A DNA stretch of 64,000 nucleotides. Origin: Flavobacterium sp. 9AF. GTDB taxonomy: Bacteria > Bacteroidota > Bacteroidia > Flavobacteriales > Flavobacteriaceae. Position 1 is the first letter of the stretch, and each line of letters starts with the position of its first letter. The position numbers and the translations under genes are program-made. The stretch is taken from NCBI RefSeq assembly GCF_902506265.1, contig NZ_LR733556.1:615359-679358 (forward strand), given 5' to 3'. This document shows positions 25,622-34,540 of the stretch, one piece after another. Under the pieces are notes generated by a model. The model saw only the letters and a program-made list of their open reading frames with translations, was not told where the DNA came from and made no database searches.

Positions 25622-26803
25622 ATGAAAACAAAAATCACACTTCACTTTTATGCCAAAAGCACAAAAGCCAATTCAAACGGACTACTTCCCATTTATGTAA
25701 GATTAACAGTTGATGGAAAACGATTAGAGTTTAGTACCAAAAAGTTTGTAGAAAAAACAAAATGGTCTAATGAACTATCCAAAATGAAAGGTGCTTCAGA
25801 AGAAGCACGTTCAATCAATAGTTACCTTGATTTGATGAAAGCGAAAGTTTTAGAAGCACAAATGGAACTACTCCACAGAAATGAAGCATTAACAATCGAA
25901 AACTTCAAAAGCAAAATATTAGGTACTGAAGAAAGACAAAGAATGTTGGTTCCCATCTTCCAAGACCACAACAACAAAATAAAAGAGTTAATAGGAAAAG
26001 AATACGCTCCAGGTACATTAGAGCGCTATGTAACTTCACTCAAGCATACCATTGAATTTATACAATGGAAATACAATATTTCCGACATAGATATTACCAA
26101 GATAGATCATGCTTTTATAACCGATTACGAATTTTGGTTACGAAGCGTAAGAAACTGCGCTAATAATACAGCGGTGAAGTACATCAAAAACTTCAATAAA
26201 ATAATCAAGATATGTTTGGTCAATGATTGGCTCGATAAAAATCCATTTGCAAACTATAATAGAAAAAGACTTCAAAACAGAACGATTGTCTTTAGTACGT
26301 GATATTTTCCTTTTTAGCTGTTTTACTGGTTTAACCTAATAGATGTCAAAAACTTAACAAAGTCGCATATAAGCTACGGTATAGATGGCGAACAATGGAT
26401 ATTTACTCACAGACAAAAAACAGAATCTGCTTCTAAAATTCCAATACTTCCAGTAACGCAAATGATAATTGATAAATACGAAAATCATCCACAATGTTTA
26501 AATGAAGATAAACTACTTCCTATTCTATCCAACCAAAAAATGAATGCGTACCTAAAAGAAATTGCCGGAGTTTGTGAAATCGAAAAAGAATTAACCTTTC
26601 ACATCGCCCGACACACGTTTGCTACTACAGTAACACTTACAAATAGTGTGCCTATTGAAAGCGTAAGTAAAATGCTAGGTCATAAAAATTTGCGAACTAC
26701 CCAACACTATGCAAAAGTGTTGGATAGGAAGGTCAGTGAGGATATGCAGGTTCTGAAGAATAAGTTTTCTCAGATTTCTGTGGCAAATAAAAAAGTAGTC
26801 TAA
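25622..26803 (+). pseudogene. tyrosine recombinase pseudogene (CTn-type)
   Basis: A broken integrase of a second element. The first part (25622-26302) has the arm-binding domain (ITLHFYAKSTKANSNGLLPIYVRL) and SAM-like core domain. After FANYNRKRL the frame is lost; the next readable piece, RLSLVRDIFLFSCFTGL, is in another frame, and the catalytic-domain start between these is missing, so there is a deletion at about 26270-26285. A second frameshift, probably a 1-base loss near 26335, leads to the last frame, which reads to 26803 with HIARHTFAT, GHKNLRTTQHYAKVLD and the Tyr. The HxxR and Tyr boxes survive but no continuous protein can be made. Confidence 0.88.
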
Positions 26804-26826
26804 ACTGCAAATTTATATATAGAGAG

Positions 26827-27192
26827 TTACAACTTCAGATTAGAAACCGTGTGCTGTCCATTTTCAATCTGTTTATCCCCCCACTCCTTAAGATAACTAA
26901 TAAATGGAATTAACTCATTACCTACGTCAGTTAATGAGTATTCCACTTTGGGTGGTACTTCGAGATATACTTTTCTTTTAATTAAATAATCTTGCTCTAA
27001 CTCTCTCAAAGTCTGGGTAAGCATTTTAGTGGTAATATCCGGCATGGTTCTGTCAAGTTCCCCATAACGAAGAATAGAGTGCTGATGCAAATACCATAGT
27101 ATTCTTCCTTTGTACTTACCTCCAATTCGTTTAAAAGCATAATCAACTGAACAGGTTGGAGAATCTGGACAAATTTCTTTCTTTTTTTTCAT
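26827..27192 (-). CDS. HxlR-family transcriptional regulator
   Basis: A 121-aa winged-helix regulator. The domain starts at CSVDYAFKRIGGKYKGRILWYL and contains LRYGELDRTMPDITTKMLTQTLRELEQDYLIKRKVY, the HxlR recognition helix and wing. N-terminal Cys residues (ICPDSPTCS) are of a type that in some family members senses thiol-reactive compounds. It is divergent from the quinone-oxidoreductase-like gene at 27312 with 119 bp between, which fits a regulator of that redox gene. Confidence 0.9.
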   Translation of the reverse strand: MKKKKEICPDSPTCSVDYAFKRIGGKYKGRILWYLHQHSILRYGELDRTMPDITTKMLTQTLRELEQDYLIKRKVYLEVPPKVEYSLTDVGNELIPFISYLKEWGDKQIENGQHTVSNLKL

Positions 27193-27311
27193 TTTAATTA
27201 TTTGATAATCAACAATACATTCTTTTAGGTAAGTAGCATACTAAATTGTACATACTTGACACAAAGATATATATAAATTAATTTCGCCCTGTAAAATTTA
27301 AATAATTTAAA

Positions 27312-28361
27312 ATGAATTCAAATTTAGAAAACAACAAGGCAAATAATGTTGGTGCTACTTTTATGAAAGCAGTTCGTCAACATGAGTTTGGAGGCCCTGA
27401 AGTACTGCGATATGAAGATGCCCCAATTCCACAACTACAAAACGGAGAAGTTAGAGTTAAAGTGAGTGCAATAGGAATTAATCCTCCAGACTGGTATTTA
27501 CGCGATGGATATAAAATGCTTCCCCCAGAATGGCAACCCGTAGTTCCTTTTCCTGTGATACTAGGAACTGATATCTCTGGTGTTATTGAAGCTATTGCAG
27601 AAGATGTCGATGGATTTAAAATTGGAGATGAAGTATATTCTATGGTACGATTTCCAAGCTTCGGCCCAAGCCAAGCATACGCAGAATATGTTAGTGTTCC
27701 TGCATCTGAAATAGCTTTGAAACCGAAAGGAATTAGCCATATTGAAGCTGCCGCTGCACCTATGTCGTTACTAACAGCATGGCAGTTTATGATTGAACTT
27801 GGTCACAATGTTCAAAATCCTCTTCAACCAAACAAGCACGAACCGGTTGAACTCAAAGGAAAAACAGTTCTTGTAAACGGAGCTGGTGGTGGTGTTGGAC
27901 ATTTTGCTGTACAACTTGCAAAATGGCAAGGTGCAAGAGTTATTGCAGTAGCATCAGGTAAACAAGAATTATTGTTACGTGAATTGGGAGCCGATGAGTT
28001 TATTGATTATACAAAGTCAGCTGCAGAAGATATAGTTAAAGATATTGATCTAGTTATCGATTCTGTAGGCGGACATACGACTGGCCGCTTTTTAAAAACG
28101 TTAAAGCAAGGAGGGGCTTTGTTCCCAATATTTCCATTAGGTTTTAATGATAACGAAGAAGCAATGCGACTTGGTGTGATTGTTTCAGCTACTCAAGTAC
28201 GATCAAGTGGAGCACAATTAGAAAAGTTGGCTCAGCTATTGGATAATGGAACTATTAAAGTTGTTATTGATAGTATATTCCCATTAGCAGATGCTCAAAA
28301 AGCTCATGAACGTGCAGCTAAAGGTCATATTCAGGGAAAAATTGTGTTAACCGTGTCCTGA
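27312..28361 (+). CDS. zinc-free NADP-dependent quinone oxidoreductase-like protein
   Basis: Medium-chain dehydrogenase/reductase. The N-terminal GroES-like domain starts at MKAVRQHEFGGPEVLRYEDAP (residue 18), and the Rossmann domain has VNGAGGGVGHFAVQLAKWQGARVIAVAS. The alcohol-dehydrogenase zinc ligands are absent, as in quinone oxidoreductases. The first 17 residues are extra compared with relatives, so translation may begin at the second ATG (27363). It is divergent from the HxlR gene and probably controlled by it. It likely reduces quinones or enals. Confidence 0.88.
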   Translation: MNSNLENNKANNVGATFMKAVRQHEFGGPEVLRYEDAPIPQLQNGEVRVKVSAIGINPPDWYLRDGYKMLPPEWQPVVPFPVILGTDISGVIEAIAEDVDGFKIGDEVYSMVRFPSFGPSQAYAEYVSVPASEIALKPKGISHIEAAAAPMSLLTAWQFMIELGHNVQNPLQPNKHEPVELKGKTVLVNGAGGGVGHFAVQLAKWQGARVIAVASGKQELLLRELGADEFIDYTKSAAEDIVKDIDLVIDSVGGHTTGRFLKTLKQGGALFPIFPLGFNDNEEAMRLGVIVSATQVRSSGAQLEKLAQLLDNGTIKVVIDSIFPLADAQKAHERAAKGHIQGKIVLTVS

Positions 28362-28375
28362 AAATATATATAATT

Positions 28376-28816
28376 ATGCAAACAAGTGAATTAGAAGACA
28401 AAGTTTTAATTAGAGAACTCACAGATAATCTCTCAATTTTAGGAGATAAGAAAGATTTTGCAAATCAGGTAAAGTTATTTACAGAAGATGCTGTATCAGA
28501 AACAATTGTTGAAGGATTGACAATCCTAAAGCTTCAAGGTCGTCAAGCAATGATTGAAGCTTTCGAGACCTTTCTAAAAGAATTTCAAAACGTATATCAT
28601 CTTAATGGACAACAAGTAATAGATGTAAAAGGTAATATTGCAACTGGGACCTGTTATTGCCACATTACATTGATTAGTACAGAGAATGGGGTCAAAATGA
28701 AAACGTCAATTGGTGCCATTTATAAGGATAACTATATAAAAGAAAACAATCGTTGGCTTGTCTCTAAAAGAATAGGAGTATTTGAATGGCAGGATAAAAA
28801 TATAATTTCAAAGTAA
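28376..28816 (+). CDS. NTF2-like/SnoaL-like protein
   Basis: A 146-aa single-domain protein of the NTF2-like superfamily: LIRELTDNLSILGDKKDFANQVKLFTEDAVSET at the N-terminus, then beta-strands ending NRWLVSKRIGVFEWQDK. Members form a cone-shaped beta-sheet with a pocket, as enzymes or ligand binders. No catalytic residues can be assigned. It follows the oxidoreductase gene by 14 bp and is closed by a terminator, so the two form an operon. Confidence 0.82.
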   Translation: MQTSELEDKVLIRELTDNLSILGDKKDFANQVKLFTEDAVSETIVEGLTILKLQGRQAMIEAFETFLKEFQNVYHLNGQQVIDVKGNIATGTCYCHITLISTENGVKMKTSIGAIYKDNYIKENNRWLVSKRIGVFEWQDKNIISK

Positions 28817-28820
28817 TATT

Positions 28821-28853
28821 AAAACCCCGAAATCTTCTGATTCGGGGTTTTTA
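28821..28853 (+). terminator. terminator of the HxlR-regulated operon
   Basis: An 11-bp stem aaaaccccgaa (28821-28831) with ttcggggtttt (28841-28851), a 9-nt loop and a T run, right after the NTF2-like gene. Confidence 0.88.
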
Positions 28854-28882
28854 GCATCAGGAAACTATGGAGTTTTATTAAA

Positions 28883-28925
28883 ATTGAATGAATCTCTATT
28901 TTTATTATATTTGTATAACCAGTTA
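28883..28925 (+). promoter_or_regulatory. promoter and operator of the MarR-GNAT gene
   Basis: ATTG (28883-28886), 19 bases, then TATATTTG (28906-28913): a good Bacteroidota promoter. The palindrome TAACCAGTTA (28916-28925) lies just after the -7 box, where a bound MarR-type protein would block transcription. Confidence 0.65.
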
Positions 28926-28943
28926 TGTAATTAGAAATACAAT

Positions 28944-29897
28944 ATGGATATTTATAGTCAAATAGGCAAAATTGCTTTGGGCAGTAGACTTCGTAGATTA
29001 GGAGAACGCATTGCAGAAGAGGCATTTCACATCTACAAACTTTATGATATAGATTTTCAGCCAAAATGGTTTCCTGTTTTTTATGCGTTATCACTTGGTC
29101 AAAAGAAAACTATTTCAATCCTTGCGTCTGAAATTGGTCACTCTCAACCTTCTGTAAGCAAAATTGTGAGGGAAATGGTGAAAAATGGAATTGTAATAGA
29201 AAACACTGATACAATTGACAAAAGAAAGAATTTTATATCTCTAACTGATAAGGGAATTGAAATGAACTCCAAAATTCAGCACCAGTATAAAGACGTAAAT
29301 ATTGCAATAGAAGAAGCTTTGGCGGAAACAAATAATGATCTTTGGAAAGCTATTGAGGAATGGGAATTTCTTTTGGATCAAAAAAGCTTGCTTAAACGGG
29401 TTAGAGACCAAAAGAGACTAAGAGAGTTTGCTTATATAAAGATTGTAGACTATGAGCCAAAATACAATAAGGTTTTTGTTGAACTTAATGTAGAGTGGAT
29501 TTCGAAGTATTTTAAAATGGAAGAAGCAGACTATAAAGCATTGAACAATCCGGAAGAATATATTCTTAAAAAAGGCGGTCACATATTTGTAGCTTTATAT
29601 AAAGAAGAGCCCCTCGGAGTTTGTGCTTTAATGAAACTTGATAACAACGAGTACGAATATGAGTTAGCAAAAATGGCCGTATCACCTAAAGCACAAGGCA
29701 AAAATATAGGATGCTTGCTTGGTAAAGCTATTATCGAAAAAGCTCGTTCACATGGAGCATCCAAACTTTATCTAGAAAGTAATACAATTTTGAAACCTGC
29801 AATCAATCTCTATCAAAAATTAGGATTTGAAAAGGTAGTCGGGTTGAAATCTCCTTATGAAAGATGTAATATTCAGATGGAACTAAAACTTAAATAA
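28944..29897 (+). CDS. MarR regulator fused to GNAT N-acetyltransferase
   Basis: A two-domain protein of 317 aa. Residues about 1-150 are a MarR winged helix (KTISILASEIGHSQPSVSKIVREMVKNGIVIENTDTIDKRKNFISLTDKG). Residues about 155-317 are a GNAT fold (VALYKEEPLGVCALMKLDNNEYEYELAKMAVSPKAQGKNIGCLLGKAIIEKARSHG), where the AQGKNIG loop binds acetyl-CoA. Such fusions are known in the family, where the regulator may sense acetyl-CoA or act on a small molecule. The DUF2000 gene follows 2 bp later and is probably co-translated. Confidence 0.88.
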   Translation: MDIYSQIGKIALGSRLRRLGERIAEEAFHIYKLYDIDFQPKWFPVFYALSLGQKKTISILASEIGHSQPSVSKIVREMVKNGIVIENTDTIDKRKNFISLTDKGIEMNSKIQHQYKDVNIAIEEALAETNNDLWKAIEEWEFLLDQKSLLKRVRDQKRLREFAYIKIVDYEPKYNKVFVELNVEWISKYFKMEEADYKALNNPEEYILKKGGHIFVALYKEEPLGVCALMKLDNNEYEYELAKMAVSPKAQGKNIGCLLGKAIIEKARSHGASKLYLESNTILKPAINLYQKLGFEKVVGLKSPYERCNIQMELKLK

Positions 29898-29899
29898 CA

Positions 29900-30313
29900 G
29901 TGACATACGATAATAAAATAGCGATAGTAATAAAAGATAATTTGGAAACATGGCAAAAACTAAATGTTGCTTCGTTTTTAGCTAGTTCGGTAGCGATCGA
30001 ATTTCCAGACACACACGGAAAACCTTTTATAAATGCTTCAAATTCAACCTATCTTCCTTTTATAAAACATCCAATATTAATTTTTAAAGCTGATACAGAT
30101 GCTGAAATCAAAAGAGCTTTTAACAGAGCGAAAGAAAGAGATTTGCACATTGGCATTTATACTGCCGAATTGTTTGCAACAAAAAATGAAGAGGAAAACT
30201 TAATTCAAATCTCAAACTTTAACGATGATAATCAAAAATTAGTAGGCATTGTTTTATACGGCGATGCCAAAAAAGTAAATAAAGCGCTTGATGGATTGAA
30301 ATTTCATTCATAG
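29900..30313 (+). CDS. DUF2000 family protein
   Basis: A 137-aa protein with a GTG start two bases after the MarR-GNAT stop. It contains NKIAIVIKDNLETWQKLNVASFLASSVAIEF and HPILIFKADTDAEIKRAFNRAKERDLHIGIYTAELF, the layout of DUF2000 proteins, which share a fold with peptidyl-tRNA hydrolase 2. The biochemical role is unknown. Tight spacing implies it works with the upstream fusion protein. Confidence 0.82.
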   Translation: MTYDNKIAIVIKDNLETWQKLNVASFLASSVAIEFPDTHGKPFINASNSTYLPFIKHPILIFKADTDAEIKRAFNRAKERDLHIGIYTAELFATKNEEENLIQISNFNDDNQKLVGIVLYGDAKKVNKALDGLKFHS

Positions 30314-30363
30314 CGCACCAATATTAAGAATGATTTTTGTTAAACATTTAAAATTAACCAGCA

Positions 30364-31086
30364 ATGAACCACTTTATATTAGGTCTTCAGGCACGTAATC
30401 TAACTGTCGAAATACATCATCATTCTGCTTACCAAATTGTACTGTCGAATGACACTCCTTTTAATTCAACCATCAGCGGTAAGCTAAACGAACGTATTCA
30501 TGGTTTTCTTATAAAGCCCCATGTCCCGCATTTTTGTGTAGCCGAGAAAGGAACGCTTAACGTGCTAAATATAGAGCCATATTCAAATATTGGGTTGCAA
30601 CTGTCAAACCGTTTTGATGAAAATCAAGAATGCATAGTATTTGATTCGCCTCTAGAAACAAATGCTTTCTTTGAAACTCCAAGAAACAGTCTTGATATTA
30701 ATAATGTTATTGAAAGCTTGCTTTCTAAATTACCACCTACCAACTACGACGAAAGGGTTACCAAAATTGTAGAATACATAAGGGACAATTATTATAAATC
30801 AGACATCACACCACAAACCTTTGCAGATATTGTTTTCTTGTCACCATCGCGCTTAGCATCGTTATTTAAACAGCAAACCGGCAGCAGTTTGTCAAAATAT
30901 TTGCTGTGGACACGTTTACGTCAAGCAATATACATTACACTCTCAGATAGGGAAAGAAGCCTCACCGATATTGCGTACGACACTGGGTTTTATGATTTGC
31001 CTCAGCTCAACAAATATATGTATGAAATGTTTGGGATGCCACCAAAGGCATTAAAATACAGTAGTGATTTAATTCAGGTCTACTAA
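30364..31086 (+). CDS. AraC-family transcriptional regulator
   Basis: A 240-aa regulator. The N-terminal half is a cupin-like sensor (HHHSAYQIVLSNDTPFNS...FLIKPHVPHFC). The C-terminal half has two HTH motifs, ITPQTFADIVFLSPSRLASLFKQQTGSSLSKYLLWTRLR and RSLTDIAYDTGFYDLPQLNKYMYEMFGMPPKAL. It is followed by a strong terminator. Its last residues SSDLIQVY are mirrored by short scars before two downstream genes (31189-31207 and 34465-34483). Confidence 0.9.
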   Translation: MNHFILGLQARNLTVEIHHHSAYQIVLSNDTPFNSTISGKLNERIHGFLIKPHVPHFCVAEKGTLNVLNIEPYSNIGLQLSNRFDENQECIVFDSPLETNAFFETPRNSLDINNVIESLLSKLPPTNYDERVTKIVEYIRDNYYKSDITPQTFADIVFLSPSRLASLFKQQTGSSLSKYLLWTRLRQAIYITLSDRERSLTDIAYDTGFYDLPQLNKYMYEMFGMPPKALKYSSDLIQVY

Positions 31087-31115
31087 CAAACAACATAATA
31101 ATATTAGCACTATAT

Positions 31116-31149
31116 GGGTATCAACATCATTTGTTGATACCCTTTTTAT
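31116..31149 (+). terminator. terminator after the AraC gene
   Basis: A perfect 11-bp stem gggtatcaaca/tgttgataccc (31116-31126 with 31132-31142) and a T-rich tail. Confidence 0.9.
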
Positions 31150-31188
31150 TTTGAAAATATTGAGTCTCAAATCTGTAAAAAACACAAT

Positions 31189-31207
31189 AGTGATTTGATA
31201 CAAGTTT
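31189..31207 (+). repeat. AraC 3'-tail scar, copy 1
   Basis: The 19-bp agtgatttgatacaagttt is identical to 34465-34483 and encodes SDLIQV in one frame, like the end of the AraC gene at 31066-31083 (SDLIQVY). The frame continues for about 16 residues to a stop. It looks like the leftover end of a lost AraC gene. Confidence 0.5.
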
Positions 31208-31280
31208 GCCAGTTAGGTTGTTTGCAATTTTGTCTTATCAAAATGAAGTAGTTAAAATAACAAATTTAAAAATTAAAATT

Positions 31281-32225
31281 ATGAAAGCAATTGCCTATAA
31301 CAAGTTTGGAAACACAGAAGTTTTGCAGACTGTAGAACAATCAAAACCAACAATTCAATCAAATCAGGTGTTGGTAAAAGTAAAAGCATTTTCTATCAAT
31401 CCTATGGATTGGAAAATTAGAAAAGGTGAAATGAAACTAATGTCAGGTTCGAAGTTTCCTAAGAATACGGGAGTTGATTTTGCTGGGAAAATTGTAGATG
31501 CAGGATCTTCTGTTAGTGGTTTCAATATTGGTGACGACGTTTTCGGAGTAGTTAAAAATATGATGAAAGACGGTGCTTCATCTGAATACGTTGCAGTACC
31601 TGCATCGTTGGTATGGAAAAAACCTGAAAATATCACATTTAATCAGGCAGCATCATTAGTTGTAGTCGGCACCGCAGCAGTAACTGCAATCGAAAAAATG
31701 GGAAAAATCAATTCAAAGACACATATTTTGGTTAACGGTGCCACAGGTGGTTTTGGAATGTTTTTATTGCAACTATTAAAAAAGGCTGACGCACACGTAA
31801 CTGCCGTTACGAGCACTAAAGGAGTGGAATTTGCAAAAAAATGGGGTGCTAATATTGTCATTGATTATACCACGCAAAATGTTCTTTCCCAAAAAGCTAT
31901 GTATGATGTTGTTATTGACCTATCTGGCAAATTGGGTTACAAAAATGCAAAAGAAATTATGTTGCCAAAATCCATTTTCCTTAACGTCACTCCTCAGCCT
32001 ATCGAAATACCATTGTCATTATTAAACAACCTGTTTACTAGTAAAAAACATGTTGTTGTTCTTTCAAGTCCAGGAATCAAATACACCAATATCCTATTGA
32101 ACGCCTTGAAGAAAGGATTGGATATTGAAATTAATAAAGCATTCCAATTCGACCAAACCAAAGAAGCTTATCAATACGCTGAAAAAGGTGGTAATATCGG
32201 TAAAGTTGTCGTGGAAGTAAACTAA
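31281..32225 (+). CDS. NADP-dependent medium-chain oxidoreductase
   Basis: A 314-aa medium-chain dehydrogenase/reductase from the ATG at 31281 (MKAIAYNKFGNTEVLQTVEQ); an upstream in-frame start at 31206 would add residues that belong to the AraC scar region. The GroES-like domain is followed by the nucleotide-binding loop HILVNGATGGFGMFLLQLLKKADAHVTAVTS. No structural zinc ligands are seen. A quinone or enal is a likely substrate by family. It precedes the pirin gene by 16 bp. Confidence 0.86.
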   Translation: MKAIAYNKFGNTEVLQTVEQSKPTIQSNQVLVKVKAFSINPMDWKIRKGEMKLMSGSKFPKNTGVDFAGKIVDAGSSVSGFNIGDDVFGVVKNMMKDGASSEYVAVPASLVWKKPENITFNQAASLVVVGTAAVTAIEKMGKINSKTHILVNGATGGFGMFLLQLLKKADAHVTAVTSTKGVEFAKKWGANIVIDYTTQNVLSQKAMYDVVIDLSGKLGYKNAKEIMLPKSIFLNVTPQPIEIPLSLLNNLFTSKKHVVVLSSPGIKYTNILLNALKKGLDIEINKAFQFDQTKEAYQYAEKGGNIGKVVVEVN

Positions 32226-32241
32226 TTAAATATCAATAATT

Positions 32242-32991
32242 ATGATAACTAAAATAGACAATACGATTAAGTATGGTAAACAGCACGGCGGATTCGGAAT
32301 TCAGATATTATACCCTGGACTTATCCGACCTGAACTTAACGACACAGGTTTTTCTACAATAGGTCGAATAGATCATGCTCGAATTACACCCGGAACCCTC
32401 ATCCAAATGCATCCGCATAAAGATGATGAGATCTTAACCTATTTAAGAAGTGGGAAAGTAAAACATCTTGACTCAGAGTCCTATTCTGACGTTATATCAA
32501 ATCAACGATTAATGATGATGAATGCAGGCGCAAGTTATTATCACGAGGAACTTGTTTTAGAAGAAGGTGGCGTTCTGGAAGGTCTACAAATATTCATTAG
32601 ACCTGAAAAATCGGGTCTTAAACCACAAGTACAATTTTATCAGTTAACTGATGTATATAGCAATAATCAATGGAGAAAAATTGCTGGCAAAGGCGATGAC
32701 TTTCCTTTGCAAATAAGAAGCAACACATGGTTATATGACTTGCGACTAGAAAAAGGTGAAGAAATTTTTCTTCCTGAGTCACCAGCGGAAAATGCTGCAT
32801 TTCTTCTCTATGTATTTAATGGCGAGGTAACAGTTGATAGCAAAATTGTCCTGAACAGTGGTGAAAGTGCATTAATAGAAGAAGACCAACCAACATTTTT
32901 AGCGGAGAGAACAAGCGATATAGTAGTGTTTATTACCCAAACCGATGCGATGCATTTTGATGGCGGAATGTACAGTGGTAATTTACAATAG
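32242..32991 (+). CDS. pirin family protein
   Basis: A 249-aa two-domain cupin. The N-terminal domain has the pirin metal-binding signature: HARITPGTLIQMHPHKDDEILTYLRSGKVKHLDS, with two His residues and a Glu as ligands, and the later SGESALIEEDQPTFLAERTSDIVVFI segment in the C-terminal domain. Bacterial pirins include quercetinases and regulators; which applies cannot be read. It lies between two oxidoreductase-related genes in the cargo cluster. Confidence 0.88.
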   Translation: MITKIDNTIKYGKQHGGFGIQILYPGLIRPELNDTGFSTIGRIDHARITPGTLIQMHPHKDDEILTYLRSGKVKHLDSESYSDVISNQRLMMMNAGASYYHEELVLEEGGVLEGLQIFIRPEKSGLKPQVQFYQLTDVYSNNQWRKIAGKGDDFPLQIRSNTWLYDLRLEKGEEIFLPESPAENAAFLLYVFNGEVTVDSKIVLNSGESALIEEDQPTFLAERTSDIVVFITQTDAMHFDGGMYSGNLQ

Positions 32992-33088
32992 GTCAACTTT
33001 CAAAGCAATGATGTAGTATAATTTTTCTTACACAAGGGAATAATAAATTTTGATTACTAATAAAGATAAAACATAAAAAAATAATAAG

Positions 33089-33628
33089 ATGAAAACCAAA
33101 AATGGAGAAACAAAAGGTTTCAATAATAGTCCCGAAGTAACCCTTGTTACTACTATTAATTCGCAAATAGACAGGGCTTTCAATTACATTGCTCCAATCA
33201 ACATAATGCACATTTTTCGAGGGAATAAAATTATTCCCGCTGTAATTGACACTAGTATCAAACAAGGATGGAATAAAGCAGGTTTGCACCGAACTGTATT
33301 TTTTAAGGATGGTTCAAGTGCACAAGAAAGTCTTTTGACTGTAAATGCGCCTGTCTCCTTTTCATATAAAAGTGAGCAGTTTACTTCAAGAGTACTTAAA
33401 ACATTAGTTAGAAGATTTGAGGGAGAATGGAGATTCAAAGATCTAGGAAATCACAAAACAAATATTGAATGGACTTACCGCATAGTTCCGACAAATTACT
33501 TCGCAAAAATTATGATAAGGTTGGTGCTAATTAGTGCTTTGCGTTCAGCACTAAAAAATGCACTAAATATAATTAAGAATGACCTCGACAGTGGGCGGTT
33601 GGAAAAAGGCAGCACATGGGAAGCCTAA
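33089..33628 (+). CDS. SRPBCC/START-like lipid-binding-fold protein
   Basis: A 179-aa protein with the SRPBCC layout: an initial strand PEVTLVTTINSQIDRAFNYIAPINIMHIF, later strands (GEWRFKDLGNHKTNIEWTYRIVPTN), and a long C-terminal helix (RSALKNALNIIKNDLDSG) that would close the hydrophobic pocket. Members bind or convert hydrophobic ligands. No catalytic residue can be assigned. It is the only gene between the pirin and SDR genes. Confidence 0.75.
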   Translation: MKTKNGETKGFNNSPEVTLVTTINSQIDRAFNYIAPINIMHIFRGNKIIPAVIDTSIKQGWNKAGLHRTVFFKDGSSAQESLLTVNAPVSFSYKSEQFTSRVLKTLVRRFEGEWRFKDLGNHKTNIEWTYRIVPTNYFAKIMIRLVLISALRSALKNALNIIKNDLDSGRLEKGSTWEA

Positions 33629-33669
33629 TCACAATTCTAGAATTTAATAAAAATTAAAAAAAAGATAAA

Positions 33670-34440
33670 ATGAAAACAGCATTAATAACTGGAGCCAACA
33701 AAGGAATTGGCTTTGAAGTTGCAAAAAAATTATTGCAACAAGGATTTATTGTTTATATCGGAAGTTGTGATGTAATCAAAGGTCAAACAGCAGTAGAAAA
33801 ATTAAGAGCAGAAGGATTTGTAAACGTTGAAGCAATTCAGATTGACGTTACCGATGATCATTCAGTAAATTATGCAAGAACCGAACTAGGTAAAAAATTA
33901 GACTCTCTTGATATTCTAATTAACAATGCAGGAATAAGCGGTGTGAAAGTAGATCAAACTGGAAATTTCCTTGAAAAAACATGGACAGCGGAACAAGCTA
34001 CAATCAACACTTTTAAAGAAGTGTACGAAACAAATGTTTTTGGTGTTGTGCGCGTTACACAGGCTTTTCTAGACTTGCTTAAGAAATCTAAAGAACCACG
34101 AATTGTAATGGTTAGTTCTTCGGTTGGTTCACTTACTCAGCAAAGCGATCCTCAATGGCCAATTTATGATACGGCTAAATTTGCGGTGTATGGTTCATCT
34201 AAGGCTGCAATGAATATGTACGCTGTACACTTGGCTTATGAACTTCGAGACACCCCATTCCGGATAAATATGGTAGACCCTGGCTATACTAAAACCGACT
34301 TCAATTACAATACCGGCTTTAGCACTGTAGAAACCGCAGCAAATCGTATAATTAAATATGCTCTTATTGGGCAGGATGGTCCCACTGGAAAATTTTTTAG
34401 TGAGGAAACTAATCCATTAACCGGCGAAATTTCATGGTAA
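33670..34440 (+). CDS. short-chain dehydrogenase/reductase
   Basis: A 256-aa NAD(P)-dependent oxidoreductase. It contains the nucleotide loop TGANKGIG (7-14), NNAG in DILINNAGISG, the catalytic Ser in VMVSSSVGS and the YxxxK pair in YGSSKAAMN. All catalytic residues are present. It belongs to the carbonyl-reductase-like SDR group, given the pattern LDILINNAG and the long loop before the Ser. Substrate unknown. Confidence 0.92.
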   Translation: MKTALITGANKGIGFEVAKKLLQQGFIVYIGSCDVIKGQTAVEKLRAEGFVNVEAIQIDVTDDHSVNYARTELGKKLDSLDILINNAGISGVKVDQTGNFLEKTWTAEQATINTFKEVYETNVFGVVRVTQAFLDLLKKSKEPRIVMVSSSVGSLTQQSDPQWPIYDTAKFAVYGSSKAAMNMYAVHLAYELRDTPFRINMVDPGYTKTDFNYNTGFSTVETAANRIIKYALIGQDGPTGKFFSEETNPLTGEISW

Positions 34441-34464
34441 TTGTAGATTACTAGCAACTAGAAC

Positions 34465-34483
34465 AGTGATTTGATACAAGTTT
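34465..34483 (+). repeat. AraC 3'-tail scar, copy 2
   Basis: Identical 19 bp to 31189-31207, encoding SDLIQV in one frame and open for about 15 more residues. It lies between the SDR and NmrA-like genes, with no AraC gene upstream. Confidence 0.5.
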
Positions 34484-34540
34484 TTTCCTCTCAATTACGA
34501 CAACTTTGTAATGTAATTAATCATTAAAATTTAAACAATA

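Noticed and set aside
31206..31280. Upstream start for the oxidoreductase gene at 31281
   Set aside because: The extra 25 residues fall in the AraC-tail scar region and do not resemble the family N-terminus, which begins at MKAIAYNKFG.
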